In this document: piece by piece, positions 1-5,986 of the stretch
Layout of the letters: each line of letters opens with the position of its first letter
Position numbering within the stretch: the first letter of the stretch is position 1
Origin: Angelakisella sp.
GTDB lineage: Bacteria > Bacillota > Clostridia > Oscillospirales > Ruminococcaceae
DNA: 6,674 nt
Direction of reading: 5' to 3'
Assembly (NCBI GenBank): GCA_013316495.1
Contig: WSMP01000086.1
Span: 1 to 6,674, forward strand
Notes under the pieces: generated by a model
The model's database searches: none
What the model was told of the DNA's origin: nothing
Seen by the model: the letters and a program-made list of their open reading frames with translations, nothing else
Program-made: the position numbers and the translations under genes

Positions 1-584
1 GGGGGGAAAACGTGGGGGAGGTGGACTACAGCAAGAAGCGCTCCGCCAACCTGGAGGTAAAGCAGCGCATCGCCGCCTGCTGTGCCGGCCTTGTCACCGG
101 GGGGATGCAGGTCTTCCTGGACGCCGGCACCACCACCTTCGCCATCGCCCAGGAGCTGCTGGCTGTCCCCAGCCTCACCTTCCTAACCAACGATTTGAAA
201 ACCGCTTTGTTTCTTTCCCGCCACCGGCGGGAGGTTATCATCCTGGGGGGGACCATCCAGAACAGCACCGGCAGCGCCGTGGGCTCCCTCACCCTGGAGA
301 TGATGGGCAGCTTCTTTGTGGACGTGGCCTTTGTGGGCACCGCCTGCATCAACGAGGATTTTGACGTCCTCACCCCCACCATTGAAAAGGCCTTTATGAA
401 ACGGGCCGTTCTGCGCAGCGCCAAGGAGTGCTTTTTGGTGGCCGATTCCTCCAAGTTCCACCGCAGCGCCCTGGTGCGCATCAACAGCCTTTCGGACTAC
501 ACCGCCGTGGTCACCGACTACCGCTTCAACGAAGAGGAAAAACGTTTGGCGGAAAGCAAAAAAATCGAGCTTATCCAGGTGTAG
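1..584 (+). CDS. DeoR-family transcriptional regulator, C-terminal part (5' end outside window)
   Basis: This is the effector-sensing half of a DeoR-type repressor, a family that commonly binds a sugar phosphate and controls neighbouring sugar catabolic genes. The frame is open to the window edge, so the GTG at 12 is not taken as the start and the N-terminal helix-turn-helix is missing. The visible part runs through the DeoRC fold in the usual order: a lysine/asparagine-rich entry followed by a VKQRIA helix, the DAGTTT phosphate-loop motif (120-137), LTNDL (183-197), an ILGG strand, a DVAFVGTACI strand, a helix with a conserved Glu and Lys, then LVADSSKF and VVTDY near the end. It reads toward the acid-sugar operon at 1268, whose regulator it probably is. 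It is unusually far from that operon (684 nt), with a broken gene and hairpins between. Family call secure; ligand and target are inferred. Confidence 0.9.
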   Translation, partial: GENVGEVDYSKKRSANLEVKQRIAACCAGLVTGGMQVFLDAGTTTFAIAQELLAVPSLTFLTNDLKTALFLSRHRREVIILGGTIQNSTGSAVGSLTLEMMGSFFVDVAFVGTACINEDFDVLTPTIEKAFMKRAVLRSAKECFLVADSSKFHRSALVRINSLSDYTAVVTDYRFNEEEKRLAESKKIELIQV

Positions 585-675
585 CAGGGGCTTCGCCCCC
601 TGCACCCCCACTTCTTTTTCTTTTCACAAGAAAAGAAAAAGAAGCAAAAAGAAAAGTGGCAAACTTTTTCGCCAC
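584..675 (+). repeat. Composite of three consecutive hairpins after the regulator
   Basis: Three inverted repeats follow one another. (1) GCAGGGG at 584-590 pairs with CCCCTGC at 597-603 around a 6-nt loop; it begins in the regulator's stop codon. (2) A 15-bp perfect arm of only C and T at 611-625 pairs with its purine complement at 630-644 around an ACAA loop. (3) GTGGC at 656-660 pairs with GCCAC at 671-675. Hairpin 1 lacks an adjacent T-run but is followed by a T-rich stretch, so the set may end transcription of the regulator gene. The modular look also resembles a dispersed REP-like intergenic repeat. The pairing is seen directly; the role is inference. Confidence 0.55.
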
Positions 676-697
676 GCTGCTGGCAAAGGGAACTACT

Positions 698-1141
698 ATG
701 AAAAAACGGTTTACCGCTTTTCTCCTCCTTCTGCTCCTGGTTCCTGCCTGGCTCTTTCCGCAAGGGAAGCGGTACCCATGGAAGATTGGCGGCGAAAGCA
801 CCCTCCCCCTTGTTGGCAGCGAAGAAATCTGCCTCACCCTGGAGGAAGGCACTCTTTCCCCTGCGGGGGCCTCCTTTTTCCTCCAAAACAGCTCCTAGGA
901 GACCATCTCCTTCGGGGCGGAGTATTCCATCCAGATTTGGATCCGGGGCGGCTGGCAGGATATTTCTTTGGAGGACCCCTCCTTTTGGCCGCTGTACACC
1001 CGCCTGGCCGCCCCTGGCAAGCACACCCTCTCCATAGACTGGAGCACCCGCTACGGTCCCCTGCCGCCCGGACGCTACCGTCTGACGATACCCCTTTCCT
1101 CTGGTTCCGTCTGCCTCTGCTGCAAATTCACGATTGATTAA
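698..1141 (+). pseudogene. Secreted bacterial Ig-like domain protein interrupted by an in-frame TAG
   Basis: Starting at ATG 698, with an AAAGGG ribosome site at 685-690, the frame gives 66 residues, a TAG at 896-898, then 80 more residues in the same frame to TAA at 1139. No frameshift is needed to read across. The N-terminus is a signal peptide (MKKR, then a Leu-rich core through about residue 20), with no lipobox cysteine. The rest resembles the small Ig-like domain of Firmicutes secreted proteins (Big_14-type). Before the stop is LSPAGASFFLQNSS; after it come a FGAEYSIQ strand, a GGWQDI turn, TLSIDWSTRYG, then LPPGRYRL and a closing FTID strand. The TAG falls between two conserved strands, so the first part alone cannot fold. 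A recent nonsense mutation is the simplest reading; a sequencing error or stop-codon readthrough is possible. Function unknown; no promoter is obvious. Family call is from memory of the motif pattern. Confidence 0.72.
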
Positions 1142-1175
1142 AAAGAGGCCCTATTGCGCCATCCCGCTTTTATAG

Positions 1176-1194
1176 AACCGCATGTTTACCGGTT
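1176..1194. promoter_or_regulatory. Candidate operator: AACCG-N9-CGGTT inverted repeat
   Basis: A perfect 5-bp inverted repeat (AACCG at 1176-1180, CGGTT at 1190-1194) lies about 75 nt before the kinase start, next to a TATAGA sequence at 1171-1176. I could not find a -35 box at a good distance, so the promoter of the operon is not located with confidence. The repeat could be the site for the upstream DeoR-type regulator, but a 5-bp arm can easily arise by chance. Confidence 0.25.
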
Positions 1195-1214
1195 GTTCTG
1201 TCATTCTTTTTTCG

Positions 1215-1246
1215 CTTCCTTTTTTCTTTTGCAAGAAAAAAGGAAG
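1215..1246 (+). repeat. A/T-rich polypyrimidine-polypurine hairpin upstream of the kinase
   Basis: A pyrimidine arm at 1215-1228 pairs perfectly over 14 bp with the purine arm at 1233-1246 around a TTGC loop. It is closely similar to the hairpin at 611-644: both start CTTC, share TTTTCTTTT and CAAGAAAA around the loop, and end GAAG. It stops 7 nt before the kinase's Shine-Dalgarno site, so in RNA it would sit in the operon leader. It could terminate transcription from upstream, stabilise the leader, or be one copy of a dispersed repeat. The structure is certain, the role is not. Confidence 0.6.
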
Positions 1247-1253
1247 AAGAAAT

Positions 1254-1259
1254 AGGAGG
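1254..1259 (+). promoter_or_regulatory. Strong ribosome binding site deciding the kinase start
   Basis: AGGAGG, a perfect anti-16S match, lies 8 nt before ATG 1268. This rules out the in-frame GTG at 1259, which overlaps the site itself. Confidence 0.9.
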
Positions 1260-1267
1260 TGAAGCAA

Positions 1268-2566
1268 ATGGCACAGGTCCTGGTCATTGCGGACGACCTT
1301 ACCGGCGCCAACGCCACAGGGGTGCTGCTGAAGAAAAACGGCTTTGACACCTACACCGTTCTGGACGCCGCCAACGGCGCCGACCGCTCCCTGGCGGACT
1401 GCGACTGCCTGGTGGTGCCCACCGAAAGCCGCGCCATTGACTCCCAGGGGGCCTACGAGCGGGTAAAAGCCGCCCTGGTCTCCCTTGGGGGGGAGGAAGT
1501 AAAGCTCTACGCAAAGCGCATCGACAGCACCCTCCGGGGCAACCTGGGGAGGGAGACCGACGCTTTCCTGGATGTGCTGGGGCCTGACTATATTGCAGTC
1601 TGCGTCCCCTGCTTCCCCAGCTCCGGCCGGGTGCTGGTGGGGGGATACCTGCTGGTAAACGGGGTCCCCCTCCAAAAGACCGAGGTGGCGAAAGACCCAA
1701 AAAACCCTATCACCACCTCCAGCGCCAAGCAGCTCTATCAGGCCCAGTCCCGCTATCCTTTGGAGACCATCCACCTGGATGACATCGCCAAAGGCGTGGA
1801 GAGCCTGGCGGCCCGAATGAAGGAGGCGGTGGAACGAGGCGCGCGCATCCTGGTGTGCGATTCCGTCTCCATGGAGGACATGGAAACCATTGTGGACGCC
1901 CTCATCGCGGCCAAGCTGAAATTCATCCCGGTGGACCCTGGCGTCTTCACCGCCACCGCCGCCAAGCGTGTCCTGCCCCCGAAGAAGGTCACCGGCCCCG
2001 GCAAGGTGCTGATGGTCATCGGAAGCGTCAACGGGGTGGCCCGCCGCCAGGTGAAGGAGCTGCTGGCGGAGCTGGAGATTGCCCATGTTCTGCTGGATGT
2101 GGCCGAGATTTTGGAAAGCGAGGAGCGCCGGAGGGCGGAGGTGCTCCGGGTGACAAAGGCCCTGCTGGAGTGCGCGGAGGAGCACGAATACCTTGCGGTT
2201 ATCGGCTCCGGCATCGACCCGGCCAAACAGCTCCCCTTCGGGCCCTACCTGGAAAAATACCGCTGCACTGTGGAGGAGCTCAGCTGCATCATCGGGGACG
2301 CTTTTGCCGAGACGGCGGTGAACATCCTCCGGGGAAACGACACCTTCCGGGCCATCTACTCCACCGGCGGGGATATCACCGCCGCCATCAACCGCCAGAT
2401 GGGCACCGTGGGGCTGCGCCTTCTGGACGAGGTGGTCCCCCTGGCGGGGTACGGCGAGCTTATTGGCGGCGTCTTCTCCGGCATGAAATTCATCAGCAAG
2501 GGCGGCATGGTGGGGGATGAAAAGGCCATGGCCACCTGCGCCCGGTATCTGCGGGAAAAAATTTAA
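1268..2566 (+). CDS. dtnK: Four-carbon acid-sugar kinase (DUF1537 family), probable D-threonate 4-kinase
   Basis: This cytoplasmic kinase of 432 residues uses ATP to phosphorylate a C4 sugar acid at the terminal hydroxyl; D-threonate (or D-erythronate) is the likely substrate given its neighbour. The N-terminal substrate domain begins with the family signature ADDLTGA (residues 8-14), followed by KRIDSTLRGN (83-92) and a VPCFPSSGR segment (113-121). The C-terminal nucleotide-binding domain contains IGSVN (251-255), STGGDIT (365-371) and a glycine-rich end, FISKGGMVGDEKA (408-420). Length is normal for the family and nothing is missing. The start is set by the AGGAGG site at 1254. The pdxA2-type gene follows 61 nt later, the pairing known from characterised D-threonate pathways. 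No aldolase, isomerase or acid-sugar dehydrogenase lies in the window, which favours the direct kinase plus PdxA2 route. Family certain; exact substrate inferred. Confidence 0.9.
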   Translation: MAQVLVIADDLTGANATGVLLKKNGFDTYTVLDAANGADRSLADCDCLVVPTESRAIDSQGAYERVKAALVSLGGEEVKLYAKRIDSTLRGNLGRETDAFLDVLGPDYIAVCVPCFPSSGRVLVGGYLLVNGVPLQKTEVAKDPKNPITTSSAKQLYQAQSRYPLETIHLDDIAKGVESLAARMKEAVERGARILVCDSVSMEDMETIVDALIAAKLKFIPVDPGVFTATAAKRVLPPKKVTGPGKVLMVIGSVNGVARRQVKELLAELEIAHVLLDVAEILESEERRRAEVLRVTKALLECAEEHEYLAVIGSGIDPAKQLPFGPYLEKYRCTVEELSCIIGDAFAETAVNILRGNDTFRAIYSTGGDITAAINRQMGTVGLRLLDEVVPLAGYGELIGGVFSGMKFISKGGMVGDEKAMATCARYLREKI

Positions 2567-2581
2567 AAACCTGTATATCCT

Positions 2582-2594
2582 GCGGCCCAGCCGC
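2582..2594 (+). other. Small intercistronic GC hairpin
   Basis: GCGGC at 2582-2586 pairs with GCCGC at 2590-2594 around a CCA loop, 15 nt after the kinase stop codon. No T-run follows, so it should not terminate. It may protect or separate the kinase part of the transcript. Five base pairs in GC-rich DNA could also be chance. Confidence 0.35.
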
Positions 2595-2627
2595 TGTTTG
2601 ATGCCTATTTGAAAGGATGTGCTGCAT

Positions 2628-3629
2628 ATGGAAAAGCCCTTTATTGCAATCCCTTTGGGGGACCCCGCCGGCATCGGGCCGGAAATTGTTTTAAAGACCC
2701 TGGCGGACCCGGAAACCGCCGCTATCGCCCGCTGCGTGGTGGTGGGGGACGCCAAGGTGCTGAAAAACGCCATGACCTTCCCCAACGTCCCCGCCATGGA
2801 GATTAAGGTGATCACCGAGCCGGAGGAGGGGGACTATTCCGAAGGGGTGCTGAACCTTATCGACCTGGATAATGTGGATATGGAGAAGTTCCCCATCGGC
2901 CAGGTGGACGGCATGTGCGGCAAGGCCGCTTATGAGTACATTGCAAAAAGCATCGAGCTGGCCAACGCCGGGAAGGTGGCGGCGGTTTCCACCACCCCCG
3001 TCAACAAGGAATCCTTCAAGGCGGGCGGGGTGAACTTCATCGGCCACACCGAAATTTTCGGCGCCCTCACCGGCACCGCCGATCCCCTCACCCTCTTTGA
3101 GGTCCACGGAATGCGGGTCTTCTTCCTTTCCCGCCACGTCTCCCTGCGCCAGGCCTGCGACCTGGTCACCAAGGAGCGGCTCAAGGACTACGTCTACCGC
3201 TGCACCGAGGCGCTGCGGGTGCTGGGCATCACCGAGGGAACCATGGCGATTGCCGGCCTCAACCCCCACAGCGGGGAGCACGGGCTCTTTGGCGACGAGG
3301 AGGTGCGGGAAGTGATTCCGGCGGTGGAGGAGCTCCAGAAGGAAGGCTACAACGTCGCCGGTCCCATCGGGGCGGATTCGGTCTTCCACCAGGCCCTCCA
3401 GGGGCGCTATAACAGCGTTTTGAGCCTTTACCACGACCAGGGGCACATCGCCACCAAGACCCTGGACTTTGAACGGACCATCTCCATCACCGCCGGAATG
3501 CCCATTCTGCGCACCTCGGTAGACCACGGAACCGCTTTGGACATTGCCGGCACCGGCAAGGCAAGTGCTGTCAGCCTCATTGAGGCAGTGCGGCTGGCAG
3601 TAAAATATGCGCCCAACTTCATGCGTTAG
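2628..3629 (+). CDS. pdxA2: PdxA2-type 4-phospho-acid-sugar dehydrogenase (decarboxylating)
   Basis: This is a 333-residue, NAD-dependent, metal-requiring enzyme of the PdxA fold. In kinase-linked operons it oxidises 4-phospho-D-threonate or 4-phospho-D-erythronate to a keto acid that loses CO2, giving dihydroxyacetone phosphate. Visible family features are GDPAGIGPE (residues 11-19), GHTE (139-142), and the three metal-ligand histidines: His170 in SRHVSL, His214 in NPHSGEHGLFG and His269 in YHDQGH. SVDHGTALDIAGTGKA (297-312) closes the active site. The His spacing matches PdxA of vitamin B6 synthesis (166, 211, 266 in E. coli), so residues alone do not separate the two functions; the kinase upstream and symporter downstream do. 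The start is ATG 2628, with AAGGA at 2613-2617; the in-frame GTG at 2619 is too close to that site. Family certain, catabolic role likely. Confidence 0.9.
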   Translation: MEKPFIAIPLGDPAGIGPEIVLKTLADPETAAIARCVVVGDAKVLKNAMTFPNVPAMEIKVITEPEEGDYSEGVLNLIDLDNVDMEKFPIGQVDGMCGKAAYEYIAKSIELANAGKVAAVSTTPVNKESFKAGGVNFIGHTEIFGALTGTADPLTLFEVHGMRVFFLSRHVSLRQACDLVTKERLKDYVYRCTEALRVLGITEGTMAIAGLNPHSGEHGLFGDEEVREVIPAVEELQKEGYNVAGPIGADSVFHQALQGRYNSVLSLYHDQGHIATKTLDFERTISITAGMPILRTSVDHGTALDIAGTGKASAVSLIEAVRLAVKYAPNFMR

Positions 3630-3665
3630 ATACCGGAAGGCATCCTCGTTTGAGTGGGTATTTTT
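3630..3665 (+). terminator. Weak hairpin plus T5 run between pdxA2 and the symporter
   Basis: ATACC (3630-3634), directly after the pdxA2 stop, pairs with GGTAT (3657-3661). An inner CTC-GTTT-GAG stem-loop is at 3645-3654. A run of five T at 3661-3665 ends the unit. It might act as a partial terminator lowering symporter expression relative to the enzymes, but the stem is short and the T-run overlaps its last base. Confidence 0.25.
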
Positions 3666-3682
3666 GAGAGGAGAGTATTACT

Positions 3683-5044
3683 ATGCAAATGATTATCGCT
3701 TTGATTATCGGCATCGCTCTGCTACTCTGTTTGGTCCTTATGACCAAGGTACACCCCTTCCTGGCCCTTATCATCTCCGCCACCTTCATCGGCATCGGCG
3801 GCGGCCTGCCTGCGGCGGATGTCCCCAACGCCATTATTAACGGCTTTGGCGGCACCCTGGGCAGCATCGGCATCATCATCGGCTTCGGCGTTATGATGGG
3901 CCAGATTTTCGACAAGACCGGCGCCGCGGAGCGGATGGCCCTCACCTTCATCAAGCTCTTTGGCAAGAAGCGGGAGCACTGGGCCATGGCCCTCACCGGC
4001 TTCATCGTCTCCATCCCCATCTTCTGCGATTCCGGCTTTGTAGTGGTCAGCCCCATCGCCAAGGCCATCTCCAAAAAGACCGGCCGCTCCATCGTGGCCA
4101 TCGCCGGCCCTCTGGCCGCCGGCCTAGTTATCACCCACTCCCTGGTTCCTCCCACCCCCGGCCCTCTGGGCGTGGCGGGCACCTTCGGGGCGGATGTGGG
4201 CATATTCATCCTCCTGGGCATCGTCCTGGCTATCCCCATGACCATCGCCTGCTGCCTCTACTCCTGCTGGCTGGGCAACAAGCTCTACCAGATCCCCGCT
4301 GACGACGGCGAAAACTGGATTCGTCCCGCCAAGCAGATCGAGTACAGCGAGGTCTCCCTCAAGGAATCCAAGGACCTGCCCTCCACCTTCAATTCCTTCC
4401 TGCCTCTGCTGGCTCCCATTCTCCTCATCCTCATCAACAACCTGGCAAAGGCCCTGGACCCCAACTTTGCCGGAACCAGCTTCGGCCAGGTTATGGGCTT
4501 CCTGGGCACCCCCATCATCGCCGTGGGCATCGGCCTGCTTTGCGCCATCTTTGTGCTGGGCGCGGGGATGACCAAGGACGAGTGCATCGGTGAGATGAAC
4601 AAGGGCATCAAGAGCGCCGGTCTCATCATCCTGGTCACCGGCGCCGGCGGCGCCCTGGGCAACGTCCTGAAGGTCAGCGGCACCGGCGACTTCATCGCCG
4701 AGCAGATGGCCAAAACCGCCATCCCCATCATCATCCTGCCCTTTATCATCGCCACCCTGGTCCGCTTTGTTCAGGGCTCCGGCACCGTGGCTATGGTCAC
4801 CGCCGCCGGCATCTGCGCACCCATCATCCAGGCCGCCGGGGCCAGCGTCATCCTGGGCGCCTTCGCCGCCTGCATCGGCTCCCTGTTCTTCTCCTACTTC
4901 AACGACAGCTATTTCTGGGTGGTCAATAACCTTATGGGTATCAAGGACACCAAGGAGCAGATCAAGAACTGGTCTGTCTGCTCCACCATCGCCTGGGGCG
5001 TCGGCTTTGTAGAGCTGCTGGTTCTCAGCATCTTCATCCACTGA
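3683..5044 (+). CDS. GntP-family proton symporter for the acid sugar
   Basis: This 453-residue integral membrane protein belongs to the gluconate:H+ symporter family (GntP/GntT/DsdX relatives) and is of usual length. It is hydrophobic throughout, with roughly a dozen membrane segments and one long polar loop around residues 198-235. Family landmarks are the ITHSLVPPTPGPLG stretch (150-163), QGSGTVAMVTAAG (from 364), a repeated glycine-rich TGAGGALG segment and FFSYFNDSYFWVV near the end. AGGAG at 3669-3673 lies 9 nt before ATG 3683. It is the third gene of the kinase-dehydrogenase operon, 53 nt after pdxA2, and a strong terminator follows. Co-location implies it imports the four-carbon acid sugar used by those enzymes. 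The family includes carriers for gluconate, other sugar acids and D-serine, so the substrate comes from context only. Confidence 0.9.
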   Translation: MQMIIALIIGIALLLCLVLMTKVHPFLALIISATFIGIGGGLPAADVPNAIINGFGGTLGSIGIIIGFGVMMGQIFDKTGAAERMALTFIKLFGKKREHWAMALTGFIVSIPIFCDSGFVVVSPIAKAISKKTGRSIVAIAGPLAAGLVITHSLVPPTPGPLGVAGTFGADVGIFILLGIVLAIPMTIACCLYSCWLGNKLYQIPADDGENWIRPAKQIEYSEVSLKESKDLPSTFNSFLPLLAPILLILINNLAKALDPNFAGTSFGQVMGFLGTPIIAVGIGLLCAIFVLGAGMTKDECIGEMNKGIKSAGLIILVTGAGGALGNVLKVSGTGDFIAEQMAKTAIPIIILPFIIATLVRFVQGSGTVAMVTAAGICAPIIQAAGASVILGAFAACIGSLFFSYFNDSYFWVVNNLMGIKDTKEQIKNWSVCSTIAWGVGFVELLVLSIFIH

Positions 5045-5104
5045 TAAAAGCCAGCGTCTTCCCTTCCATAGGCGTTCCTGCTTAACAGGCTATCCGCCTT
5101 ACAT

Positions 5105-5143
5105 AAAACACCGCTCCCGTGTTTTCGCGGGGGCGGTGTTTTT
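5105..5143 (+). terminator. Intrinsic terminator of the acid-sugar operon
   Basis: Bases 5105-5119 pair with 5128-5142 over 15 bp, with one G-T wobble and an 8-nt loop. The core is CACCGC against GCGGTG, and the 3' arm runs into TTTTT at 5139-5143. It lies about 60 nt after the symporter stop. The A-run at 5105-5108 on the left arm means it could also work on the opposite strand. The 5045-5104 stretch before it holds nothing I recognise. Confidence 0.9.
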
Positions 5144-5306
5144 AGAAGCTGTACCAATGGCCGAAGCGTGCAGATTGGCGAGCAAATTTTTCGTATGCCG
5201 ACGCCGAAAAAACGCAGGAATACTGTATGTCTTTCAAGTTTTTTTGGCAAAGGCGGATGGAAAATTTGCCGTCAAGATACATGCGGTGGCTATTGGTACA
5301 GCTTCT
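5144..5306. mobile_element. MITE-like near-palindromic element with 19-bp terminal inverted repeats
   Basis: AGAAGCTGTACCAAT at 5144-5158 begins a 19-bp terminal repeat matched in reverse complement at 5288-5306 with one mismatch. Similarity between the two halves continues inward: GCAAATTTT near 5181 matches the complement of AAAATTTGC at 5261-5269, and GAAAAAAC near 5206 faces GTTTTTTT near 5239. The ATAC-T-GTAT motif at 5220-5228 lies at the centre. The whole element could therefore fold into one long imperfect hairpin. There is no transposase or convincing gene inside. A TTA triplet occurs at both edges (5142-5144 and 5306-5308), a possible target duplication if the ends are taken as GAAGC and GCTTC; a TA duplication is equally compatible. 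It occupies most of the symporter-chrA gap. The structure is clear; mobility is inferred. Confidence 0.75.
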
Positions 5307-5342
5307 TATAAAATGCCGGTGAGACGGCGGGGCTTTCACCAG

Positions 5343-5371
5343 TTGCAAACGGACCTGCAATGGGTTATAAT
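5343..5371 (+). promoter_or_regulatory. Sigma-A type promoter for the chrA pair
   Basis: TTGCAA (5343-5348) and TATAAT (5366-5371) are separated by exactly 17 nt. The -10 is perfect and the -35 matches 4 of 6. Transcription should begin near 5378, which excludes the in-frame ATG at 5360 and supports the chrA start at 5408. TTGCA (5343-5347) and TGCAA (5356-5360) form an inverted repeat over the -35 region that might bind a regulator. Confidence 0.75.
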
Positions 5372-5407
5372 AAATTCCCAAGAAAAAACCGGAGGTCTGA
5401 TGTCTGT

Positions 5408-5986
5408 ATGAAATCGAAGAACATCATCTGGGAGCTGTTTACAACCTTCTTCAAGATCGGTCTCTTCACCTTTGGCGGCGGTTACGCCATGCTGCCGGTG
5501 ATTGGGAGCATCTGCGTGGAGGAGAAGCAGTGGATCACCCACGATGAAATGATGAACATTACCGTCATTGCGGAATCCACCCCTGGCCCCATGTCCATCA
5601 ACTGCGCCACCTACGTGGGCTACCAGCAGGGGCGGGTTTTGGGCTCCATCGCCGCCACCGCCGGGACGGTGGCGCCCTCCTTCCTGATTATCTACGCCAT
5701 CTCCATGTTCCTGGATAACTTCCTGGAAATCACCTTTATCGCCAACGCCTTCCGGGGCATCCAGGCGGCGGTGGGCATCCTCATCCTGGACGCCGCCATC
5801 ACCATGCTCCGGAAGATGCACCACACCCGCCTTTCCACCGCTATTTTTGCCGTGTCGGCGGCTCTGCTGCTGGCGGGGGACCTGCTGGCGGTCCATGTCT
5901 CCTCCATCGCCCTGATGGTGGCGGCAGGAGTGGTGAGCTTTGCGGTCTTTGCCGTCGCCAACCGGAAGGGAGGCGAGGGGGTATGA
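5408..5986 (+). CDS. Chromate transporter family, first half-size subunit
   Basis: This 192-residue membrane protein is a single CHR domain of the ChrA family. In short-chain pairs, two such proteins are thought to combine into one transporter with opposite membrane orientation, related to chromate efflux. The family signature FTFGGGYAMLP is at residues 20-30, followed by a Trp in a polar segment (W42), then AESTPGP (55-61), an ATYVGYQQG segment, a GSIAATAG helix and further hydrophobic helices to a basic C-terminus. The start at 5408 follows the promoter; GGAGG at 5391-5395 is 12 nt away, longer than usual. ATG at 5400 opens only a three-codon frame whose TGA overlaps this start. The stop overlaps the next gene by ATGA, so the two are translationally coupled. 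Family sure; whether chromate is the natural substrate is unknown. Confidence 0.9.
   Translation: MKSKNIIWELFTTFFKIGLFTFGGGYAMLPVIGSICVEEKQWITHDEMMNITVIAESTPGPMSINCATYVGYQQGRVLGSIAATAGTVAPSFLIIYAISMFLDNFLEITFIANAFRGIQAAVGILILDAAITMLRKMHHTRLSTAIFAVSAALLLAGDLLAVHVSSIALMVAAGVVSFAVFAVANRKGGEGV

Noticed and set aside
778..1137. 119-codon frame overlapping the broken Ig-like gene in another frame
   Set aside because: Pro/Arg/His-rich shadow translation. The frame from 698 shows a signal peptide and domain pattern on both sides of the TAG.
1151..2815. 554-codon open frame on the minus strand
   Set aside because: It is antisense to the kinase and the start of pdxA2, both certain by motif. Its His/Gly/Gln-rich composition is that of a GC-rich shadow frame, with no recognisable domain.
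4124..5041. 305-codon minus-strand frame antisense to the symporter
   Set aside because: An Asp/Gly/Ala-rich low-complexity translation opposite a clear GntP-family gene; a codon-bias artefact.
5360..5407. Extended N-terminus of the first chrA gene from ATG 5360
   Set aside because: This ATG lies between the -35 and -10 boxes, upstream of the expected transcription start, and the extra residues are not typical of CHR proteins.
5136..5411. 91-codon plus-strand frame across the symporter-chrA gap
   Set aside because: It begins in the terminator, runs through the whole palindromic element and the chrA promoter, and has no family resemblance. A minus-strand frame (5142-5381) over the same element is rejected for the same reason.
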